Part shown: positions 1-5,167 of the stretch, piece after piece
Numbering within the stretch: the first letter of the stretch is position 1
Layout: every line of letters begins with the position of its first letter
Assembly (NCBI GenBank): GCA_013152795.1
Contig: JAADFS010000315.1
Coordinates: 1-13,165, forward strand
DNA from: Deferribacteres bacterium
Lineage (GTDB): Bacteria > Nitrospirota > Thermodesulfovibrionia > UBA6902
Direction: 5' to 3'
DNA: 13,165 nt
Position numbers and translations under genes: made by a program
Notes under the pieces: generated by a model
The model's input: the letters and a program-made list of their open reading frames with translations, nothing else
Told to the model about the DNA's origin: nothing
Database searches by the model: none

Positions 1-410
1 AGCAGCTTCAGAAGCCCCTTTGAATGGAAAACCGAGGTGGAGATAAACCCCGAGGACAGCCACACGAGAAACACAAAGAATGCAGAGAGCATGAGGCAGA
101 ACCTAAGGGCGAAGTATATCGTTCCCTTAAGGCGTGCCTGGTCTCCTTTTTCAATATACAGGGGAATGAAGCGCATCATAGCGCCTTCCATGCCGAACTT
201 TGCAAGCATCGCGGATATATTTATCACGCTCAGGGCCAGCAGGACCTCCCCGAGCCCCCCGGCGCCCAGAATTCTTGCAAGTATGACCTGGTTTAAAAAG
301 CTCAGCAGTGTGGAGGATGTCTTTAATACGAATGCAACTGCTCCGCCCCTCGCCCCTGCCGTGAGGTTATCCTCCTTGCGGCCTTCGATTCCGGATTCGC
401 GCTCGGTCAT
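1..410 (-). CDS. Wzx-type polysaccharide flippase, 5' part (runs off left edge)
   Basis: The reverse strand is open from ATG 410-408 to the window edge, giving 136 complete codons with no stop. After a short charged N-terminus (residues 1-17) come alternating hydrophobic segments. Residues around 20-45 have the pattern 'GAVAFVLKTSSTLLSFLNQ' followed by 'ILARILGAGGLGEV', which is typical of the first helices of the polysaccharide (Wzx/PST, MOP superfamily) flippases. Later come 'FGMEGAMMRFIPLY' and a further membrane segment. Such proteins move lipid-linked glycan repeat units across the inner membrane. ATG 410 is the only ATG before an in-frame stop upstream (TGA, five codons earlier); the ribosome site is weak. 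It is divergent from the exosortase gene. The full protein would be about 420-500 residues, so roughly a quarter to a third is visible. The family call is from recognised sequence pattern only. Confidence 0.85.
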   Translation of the reverse strand, partial: MTERESGIEGRKEDNLTAGARGGAVAFVLKTSSTLLSFLNQVILARILGAGGLGEVLLALSVINISAMLAKFGMEGAMMRFIPLYIEKGDQARLKGTIYFALRFCLMLSAFFVFLVWLSSGFISTSVFHSKGLLKL

Positions 411-523
411 ATGTTCTATAGAATATCACAACACAGGCAATTCACCGCCCTACCCTGTTTGCTCCTTTCCAACACCCCCGGCAGGAGCAGGAAAAAACAG
501 AGGTTTTTGCAGGCACAAAAACT

Positions 524-554
524 TAACGATTTTAGTTTTAAATTTATGTATAAT
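524..554 (+). promoter_or_regulatory. Candidate sigma-70 promoter for the exosortase operon
   Basis: A perfect TATAAT -10 box lies at 549-554, with TTAACG at 524-529 as a partial -35 box and a 19-bp spacer. It is about 75 nt upstream of the exosortase start, in very AT-rich DNA. AT-rich DNA makes a chance TATAAT likely, so this is only a candidate. Confidence 0.35.
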
Positions 555-571
555 AAAATATAATAAAAAAA

Positions 572-594
572 GAAGGAAAATCCCCTTCCTTTTT
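572..594 (+). terminator. Weak terminator/attenuator-like hairpin in exosortase leader
   Basis: A 5-bp stem GAAGG (572-576) / CCTTC (584-588) with a 7-nt loop is followed by a run of five Ts. On the other strand the same hairpin is followed by seven Ts. It sits between the candidate promoter and the exosortase start, so on the plus strand it would act as an attenuator rather than end a gene. The short stem makes any activity doubtful. Confidence 0.25.
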
Positions 595-630
595 AATGTG
601 ATATTTCAGGCTGCATTCTAACGACATTCT

Positions 631-1481
631 ATGAAAATAAAAATCGCCCACTATCTGGTCTGGATAATGACGGCGGCGATGTATGCGCCGGTTTTTTTCA
701 ATCTTTACAGCTTTCGCTGGGATAAGGTCGACTATACACACGCTTATTTTATCCTTCCCATATCGCTGTGGCTTACATTGCGCAAAAAGGAAGCGCTGAA
801 AGAACTTGCCGGCAGGAGCGGCGCGGGCAGCGGAAACCTTCTGAGTCTTTTCCTGCTTGTTCCGGGCATATTAATGTTTATCATAGGATGGCGGCAGGAT
901 TACCTGTTCATATCCACCCTTTCGCTGATACCCGTGTTGTTCGGCCTCCTCCTGTTTCTCTACGGAACCGGCGTTGCAAAGGCGCTGTCCTTTCCCATTC
1001 TCTATCTCCTGCTCCTGGTGCCACCGCCGTTCGGCATTCTGGACAGCATCACCCTGCCCATGCGCTACGGTATATCGGCCGCCACGGAGACAATACTGAG
1101 ATTCTTTGATTACCCCATTACGAGAAAGGGCCTCCTGCTGACCATCGGATACAATGATATATTCATGGGACAGCCGTGCAGCGGCTTCCGGTCGCTTATA
1201 ACCATGTTCTCACTGGTGCTGGTCTACGTGTATATAATCAAAGGCACTCTGGGCAAGAAACTCATCCTTACAGCGTTCATAATCCCTGCCGCGCTGCTGG
1301 GCAATCTCATCCGTGTGATCACGCTTTGTCTGATAACCTTTTATTTCGGTGAAGAGAGGCGGGACAGGGTTTTTTCCATAATTTCAGCGGAATCATGATA
1401 TTTATAATCACCATTTCCGGATTAATGGGAGTGGAGGCGATACTTGACAGGCTGTATTCAGGCCGCAGGTCATACGGTTAG
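631..1481 (+). CDS. Exosortase, frameshifted just before the catalytic His
   Basis: Exosortases are inner-membrane cysteine transpeptidase-like proteins that process C-terminal sorting signals in EPS-producing bacteria. Reading from ATG 631 gives a multi-helix protein with the family active site: Cys183 in 'QPCSGFRSL' and Arg228 in 'GNLIRV'. The frame then runs into a stop at 1396-1398 (255 residues). From about 1371 the -1 frame continues with 'HNFSGIMIFIITISGLMGVEAILDRLY' in two overlapping family signatures (the His motif and the last helix), ending at TAG 1479-1481. The third catalytic residue, His, therefore lies in the wrong frame. The break maps to a run of six Ts at 1370-1375; one extra T would give an intact 283-residue protein. 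Either a real mutation, an assembly error, or slippage. It is followed after 3 nt by the EpsI gene, which supports 1481 as the true end. Weak ribosome site before ATG 631. Confidence 0.9.
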
Positions 1482-1484
1482 GCT

Positions 1485-2147
1485 ATGAAACCTTTTAAGT
1501 TCTGGATAGTCATAATACTTCTTGCAACCGCCATGATACTGAGCTTCACTTACAAGAGGCCGAAATACAAGGGTACGGGCTTTGTCTCCGCCCTTAAGAT
1601 ACCGGCTGAATTTGACGGCTGGCGGGGCAGGGACATAACAGCGGACCTGAATCTTGACCTGGAGGCCTCCAGATTTGGTTTTATCAGCGACCTCAAGACA
1701 TACCAGTATGTAAACGGCAGCGGGCGGACACTCCTGCTTATCATTCTTGATGCAGGCAATTTTCACCATCCGAATGTATGTTATACAAGTGCGGGTTTTA
1801 AGCTGAGGGAGCTTGATGATACCGAATTCAATATCGGAGGAGGCCGTGTCATCACCGCGCGCACACTGTATACAGAAAGGGGAAATGAGAGTTTTCTGAG
1901 TTTTTACTGGATAGTCATAGACAAAAAAATAGTAAACAAGTGGATAGAGCAGAAATTAAAGCAGTTGTATTTTTCGCTGTTTAATAAAAAGAGGGTCGGC
2001 CTCATGGTGCGGATGGATATACCCGCAAGGGAAAATGAAATAGAAAGTGCCCTGATTCTCGCGAGGCAGTTTATCAAAGAATTCAGCGCAGGGCTTGCGC
2101 CGGAGTCCGAAGACTATCTCTTCGGGGCAGTTGAAAAACAACCTTAA
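1485..2147 (+). CDS. epsI: EpsI-domain protein (exosortase partner, DUF3485)
   Basis: This 220-residue protein begins with a short cytoplasmic stretch and one membrane anchor (about residues 7-22), followed by a periplasmic domain. The domain carries 'GWRGRD' (45-50) and the hallmark 'HHPNVCYTSAGF' (94-105), the H-x-P-x-x-C-Y signature of EpsI proteins. In the family, EpsI is either fused to or encoded right after an exosortase and works with it in EPS production; its chemistry is not established. Here the start lies 3 nt after the restored exosortase stop, so the pair is almost certainly co-transcribed and possibly translationally coupled. The stop codon TAA (2145-2147) lies inside the end of the downstream miniature repeat element, so that insertion may have set the last residues of the protein. 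Confidence 0.92.
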   Translation: MKPFKFWIVIILLATAMILSFTYKRPKYKGTGFVSALKIPAEFDGWRGRDITADLNLDLEASRFGFISDLKTYQYVNGSGRTLLLIILDAGNFHHPNVCYTSAGFKLRELDDTEFNIGGGRVITARTLYTERGNESFLSFYWIVIDKKIVNKWIEQKLKQLYFSLFNKKRVGLMVRMDIPARENEIESALILARQFIKEFSAGLAPESEDYLFGAVEKQP

Positions 2148-2422
2148 TGTTGCATGAACGGGCAGAGGAGTCTGCCGGAAAACTTTTATAAAGCGATAAG
2201 ATATTGGAAAATGTTTTTGTTGCAGGAAATAACGGAAAAAAGGCCGTTCTCCGTGTCAGTTAACCGTGTCCGTTTTTTGTTTTTTTGTCTTTTACGGTCA
2301 CGGACAACGGACACGACCCACGGGCGGTTGCCGTGCGGAATATTTCCTGAAGGTATCGCAGATAAAACTTTTCCGGCAGACTCCTCTGCCCCGCCGGCGG
2401 TATTTTATGCCACTATGTAAGG
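2142..2422 (+). repeat. Intercistronic miniature element, full-length copy 1 (MITE-like)
   Basis: The 281-bp element has imperfect terminal inverted repeats. The left end reads CCTTAATGTTGCAT and the right end, read inward, CCTTACATAGTGGCAT. Each is followed by a palindromic core: GGCAGA-GGAG-TCTGCC on the left (about 2162-2177) and its complement GGCAGA-CTCC-TCTGCC on the right (about 2375-2390). Matching GGAAAA(C/G)TTTTAT tracts lie inside the cores. The end sequences recur at 4684-4748 and 9463-9677. There is no transposase gene, so it would be non-autonomous. It fills the gap between epsI and the carbamoyltransferase gene and supplies the epsI stop. No clear target-site duplication is visible. 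The repeat nature is seen directly; mobility is inferred. Confidence 0.8.
2265..2315 (+). repeat. 10-bp hairpin nested in element 1
   Basis: CGTGTCCGTT (2265-2274) and AACGGACACG (2306-2315) form a perfect 10-bp stem around a T-rich loop of about 31 nt. The nearby GTCCGTT/GTCCGTGACCGT words resemble short repetitive palindromes common in intergenic DNA of related bacteria. It forms the variable centre of the miniature element, and copy 3 has a different centre. Confidence 0.6.
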
Positions 2423-2438
2423 ATAAGCAGGCTGTAAG

Positions 2439-4256
2439 ATGAATATTCTCGGTATATCGGCTTTTTATCATGACAGCGCCGCCTGCATGGTTCAGGACGG
2501 CAGGATCACGTTTGCAGCACAGGAGGAGCGTTTTACCCGAAAAAAACATGATTCCTCCTTTCCGAAAAACGCCATTGATTATTCTTTGAAGGAACGGGGA
2601 TTGAAGGTGGATGACCTGGATTACGTTGCCTTTTACGACAAGCCCTTTATCAAGTTCGAACGCATACTGTCAACATACCTCGCCTTTGCACCTTCAGGAA
2701 TCCGGTCGTTTATCAAGGCAATGCCGGTATGGATAAAACAGAAGCTCTGGATGAAGGAACTATTGAGAAAAGAGCTCGGATACGAGGGAAAGATCATCTT
2801 TCCCGAACATCATGAATCACACGCTGCATCCGCCTTCTTTCCGTCTCCGTTTCAGGAGGCCGCCTTCCTTACCATAGATGGTGTCGGTGAATGGACGACC
2901 ACAAGTTATGGTACCGGAAAGGGCAACAGGATAGAGATCATTGCTGATATCCATTTTCCGCACTCCCTGGGACTGCTCTATTCCGCCTTCACATATTATA
3001 CGGGCTTTAAAGTCAACTCCGGTGAATACAAGGTAATGGGTCTGGCGCCCTACGGCGAACCCAGATACAAAGACCTGATACTGAAAGAGCTGATAGACCT
3101 GAAGGAGGACGGTTCTTTCAGGATGAACATGGAGTATTTCGACTACTGTGCGGGCCTGAGGATGACCAACGGCAAGTTCGAAAAACTGTTCGGCGGTCCT
3201 CCCCGGAAGCCCGAGGCGGAGTTGACCCAGAGAGAAATGGACCTTGCGCGTTCAGTGCAGGAGGTAACCGAGGAAGTGATGCTGCGCATGAGCCGCCATG
3301 TCCACAAGGAGACAGGGCAGAAAAATCTCTGCCTCGCGGGAGGGGTGGCCCTTAATTGTGTGGGCAACGGCAGAATACTGCGCGAGGGGCCTTTTGAGAA
3401 CATATGGATACAGCCTGCCGCCGGAGATGCAGGCGGGGCATTAGGGGCCGCCCTGTTTGCATGGTACCAGTACCTGGGAAACACGAGGCATGCGGACGGC
3501 AAAAAAGACTCGCAGCACGGCTCATATCTCGGACCTGAATTCAGCAATGACAGCATTGCCGATTATCTGAATAAAAACAACATACCCTTCACCCGTCTGA
3601 AGGAGGAAGACATACCAGGCAGGGTCGCTGATTTAATCGCAGATGGAAAGGTGATCGGCTGGTTTCAGGGCAGGATGGAGTTCGGGCCCAGGGCGCTCGG
3701 CGCCCGCTCGATCATAGGAGACGCACGCTCTCCAAAGATGCAGGAGATAATGAACCTGAAGATAAAATTTCGCGAGAGCTTCAGGCCGTTTGCACCGTCG
3801 GTCATAAAAGAGAGGGTATCCGACTTTTTCGAGATAGACAGGGAAAGTCCGTACATGCTACTTGTGGCTCCGGTAAAAAAAGACATCCGCAAGGAGATGA
3901 CGGATGAAGAAAAGAGGCTCTTCGGGCTTGAAAAACTCTACGTAGTACGCTCGGACCTGCCGGCCGTCACACACGTGGATTACTCTGCGAGGATCCAGAC
4001 TGTTGACAGGGAGACAAACCCACTATATCATAAAATGATAGCAAAGCTTGATGAAAAATACGGCTGCCCTGTAATTATCAACACTTCATTTAATGTGAGG
4101 GGGGAACCTATAGTGTGCACCCCGGCGGATGCTTACCTCTGCTTCATGCGGACAAATATGGATTACCTGATGCTCGGCGACTGCCTGCTGGACAAAAAGG
4201 ACCAGAGACCCCTTGAAAACGATACGGACTGGCAGAAGGAATTTGAACTGGATTAG
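2439..4256 (+). CDS. O-carbamoyltransferase, NodU/CmcH/TobZ (SxtI-like) family
   Basis: The 605-residue length is usual for the family. The N-terminal half is the TsaD-like (YrdC-coupled) domain. It starts 'MNILGISAFYHDSAACM' and has the metal/adenylate site 'HHESHAAS' (124-131), 'TIDGVGEWT' (145-153), 'KVMGLAPYG' (198-206) and 'CLAGGVALNCVGN' (298-310). The C-terminal domain has 'GWFQGRMEFGPRALGARSI' (407-425) and 'FRPFAPSV' (448-455). Family members make carbamoyl-adenylate from carbamoyl phosphate and ATP and pass the carbamoyl group to a hydroxyl, for example on sugars in Nod factors and antibiotics. Here the acceptor is probably a sugar of the surface glycan (inference). It starts 16 nt after the miniature element. 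The ribosome site is poor, only GTAAG near the ATG. The next gene begins 8 nt after its stop and encodes SxtJ, which supports the SxtI-like assignment. Confidence 0.95.
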   Translation: MNILGISAFYHDSAACMVQDGRITFAAQEERFTRKKHDSSFPKNAIDYSLKERGLKVDDLDYVAFYDKPFIKFERILSTYLAFAPSGIRSFIKAMPVWIKQKLWMKELLRKELGYEGKIIFPEHHESHAASAFFPSPFQEAAFLTIDGVGEWTTTSYGTGKGNRIEIIADIHFPHSLGLLYSAFTYYTGFKVNSGEYKVMGLAPYGEPRYKDLILKELIDLKEDGSFRMNMEYFDYCAGLRMTNGKFEKLFGGPPRKPEAELTQREMDLARSVQEVTEEVMLRMSRHVHKETGQKNLCLAGGVALNCVGNGRILREGPFENIWIQPAAGDAGGALGAALFAWYQYLGNTRHADGKKDSQHGSYLGPEFSNDSIADYLNKNNIPFTRLKEEDIPGRVADLIADGKVIGWFQGRMEFGPRALGARSIIGDARSPKMQEIMNLKIKFRESFRPFAPSVIKERVSDFFEIDRESPYMLLVAPVKKDIRKEMTDEEKRLFGLEKLYVVRSDLPAVTHVDYSARIQTVDRETNPLYHKMIAKLDEKYGCPVIINTSFNVRGEPIVCTPADAYLCFMRTNMDYLMLGDCLLDKKDQRPLENDTDWQKEFELD

Positions 4257-4264
4257 AAAAAAAC

Positions 4265-4678
4265 ATGCTTGAAGAGATCAGAAATATCAGAAGTGAAAAG
4301 AGCGACCTCAGGAAATTCGGGCTCAGTGTAGGCATTGTCCTCGGCCTGCTGGGCGGGTTGCTCTTCTGGCGCGGGAAGGACTACTATTCATATTTCCTTG
4401 TCATATCTGCGGTATTAATCATTGCAGGTCTGACCCTGCCCGCTGTACTGAAGCCCTTTCAGAAGGCATGGATGTCCCTCGCGGTGGTAATGGGCTGGTT
4501 CATGACAAGGGTTATCCTGAGCATACTCTTTTACCTCGGATTCAGCCTGATCGGCCTTCTGGGAAGGCTGTTCGGCAAGGATTTCCTTGATACGAAAATG
4601 GACAAATCAAAGCCAAGCTACTGGCATTACAGAAAACCTGAAAAATTCAGTAAGAGCAGCTATGAAAGGCAATTCTGA
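4265..4678 (+). CDS. sxtJ: SxtJ-type small membrane protein
   Basis: This 137-residue protein has a charged N-terminus (1-17), then hydrophobic segments at about 18-36 and 42-64 and a longer one at 72-104 that may be two helices. The soluble tail has the conserved-looking 'SYWHYRKPEK' (118-127) and ends in 'SYERQF'. Architecture and position right after a NodU-type carbamoyltransferase match the SxtJ family, named from the saxitoxin cluster, where sxtI, sxtJ and sxtK are adjacent. Its molecular role is unknown. A membrane adaptor that places the carbamoyltransferase near its lipid-linked or membrane-bound acceptor is a reasonable guess. It starts 8 nt after the previous stop, so it is surely in the same operon. 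Confidence 0.85.
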   Translation: MLEEIRNIRSEKSDLRKFGLSVGIVLGLLGGLLFWRGKDYYSYFLVISAVLIIAGLTLPAVLKPFQKAWMSLAVVMGWFMTRVILSILFYLGFSLIGLLGRLFGKDFLDTKMDKSKPSYWHYRKPEKFSKSSYERQF

Positions 4679-4683
4679 ATAAA

Positions 4684-4748
4684 CCTTAATGTTGCATAAA
4701 CCGGCAGACTCCTCTGCCCCGTCGGGAGTATTTTATGCCACTGTAAGG
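4684..4748 (+). repeat. Intercistronic miniature element, short copy 2
   Basis: The 65-bp copy joins the left end found in copy 1 (CCTTAATGTTGCATAAAC) directly to the right arm: core GGCAGA-CTCC-TCTGCC at 4703-4718, then GTATTTTATGCCACTGTAAGG. The right-arm text is split here: GTATTTTATGCC, then ACTGTAAGG. It looks like an internal-deletion derivative of the longer elements. TAAA flanks it on both sides (4680-4683 and 4749-4752), a possible 4-bp target duplication. However, the similarity to copy 1 continues a few bases past the right end (TAAxCAGGC), which weakens that reading. It lies 6 nt after the sxtJ stop and 23 nt before the next start. Confidence 0.8.
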
Positions 4749-4771
4749 TAAACAGGCAAGGAGGCGACTCA

Positions 4772-4930
4772 ATGAGCAAGATGGCGATCATATCGGAATT
4801 CTGGGAATTCCTGAGGGTAAGAAAAAAATGGTGGCTGGCGCCGATTATTATCTTTATGGCGTTGCTGGGGGCCCTGATTATATTTACCGAGGGTTCAGCC
4901 GTGGCTCCGTTTATTTACACATTGTTTTAA
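4772..4930 (+). CDS. sxtK: SxtK-type small protein (DUF5989), 52 residues
   Basis: This small gene runs from ATG 4772 to TAA 4928-4930 and has a strong ribosome site AAGGAGG at 4758-4764 (7-nt spacing). The product has an amphipathic, aromatic N-terminus 'EFWEFLRVRKKWWLAP' (9-24), one transmembrane helix (about 22-38), and ends in 'EGSAVAPFIYTLF' (40-52). This ending and layout are those of the tiny DUF5989/SxtK proteins that follow SxtJ beside NodU-type carbamoyltransferases. Function is unknown. The basic 'RVRKKWW' just before the helix suggests an N-in, single-pass inner-membrane protein. With the two genes upstream it completes the SxtI-J-K-like module. Below common gene-calling length cut-offs, so easily missed. 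Confidence 0.88.
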   Translation: MSKMAIISEFWEFLRVRKKWWLAPIIIFMALLGALIIFTEGSAVAPFIYTLF

Positions 4931-5003
4931 GAATCATAACTGTGCATGAGGCCAAAGGAGTGTAAAGAAACTTTATAAAATTCTTGCATTCTTTTAACAA
5001 AAT

Positions 5004-5033
5004 TTGACATATCTGTCTGAAACCAACTATAAT
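5004..5033 (+). promoter_or_regulatory. Sigma-70 promoter of the FG-GAP protein gene
   Basis: TTGACA (5004-5009) and TATAAT (5028-5033) are both perfect consensus hexamers, separated by 18 bp. The expected transcript start is near 5040, giving a leader of about 128 nt. No gene lies in the surrounding 4931-5167. The first nine bases, TTGACATAT, recur in the promoter at 11819. Confidence 0.8.
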
Positions 5034-5167
5034 TTCTTAATAAAGCATTCTGCTACCGGTTACCGTATTCATAAAAAAAACTGTATAGTCGCCGTTTAAA
5101 TGCCCTGAAGCATGAGGAGTATGGCTCTCATTTGCGGAAGGGTCTATATACTGTCCGGAGGAAAGAG

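Larger units (their letters stand above)
411..630. other. Divergent intergenic region between flippase and exosortase
   Basis: No gene is supported here. The right half is strongly AT-rich. Visible structures are a 6-bp stem GCTCCT (461-466) / AGGAGC (483-488), a 7-bp stem GTTTTTG (503-509) / CAAAAAC (516-522), a candidate promoter and a weak terminator-like hairpin, the last two listed separately. A long open frame on the plus strand that runs through 37-621 is the antisense shadow of the flippase extended into this region. Confidence 0.6.

Noticed and set aside
37..621. Open frame of 194 codons on the plus strand
   Set aside because: It lies mostly antisense to the clearly coding flippase, has no family resemblance, and its tail is AT-rich intergenic DNA.
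2265..2315. Hairpin in element 1 as an intrinsic terminator
   Set aside because: The T runs lie in the loop rather than after the stem, so it does not fit a rho-independent terminator.
2298..2549. Minus-strand open frame with 'SGIKYRRRGRGVCRKSFICD'
   Set aside because: This peptide is the translated right arm of the miniature element and recurs in the plus-strand frame at 9337-9675; it overlaps the start of the carbamoyltransferase gene.
4680..4752. TAAA target-site duplication around miniature element 2
   Set aside because: Only four bases, in AT-rich DNA, and similarity to copy 1 extends past the supposed right boundary; kept only as a possibility.
5132..5167. TTG start for the FG-GAP protein
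   Set aside because: ATG 5168 has GGAGG at ideal spacing and gives a more normal signal peptide.
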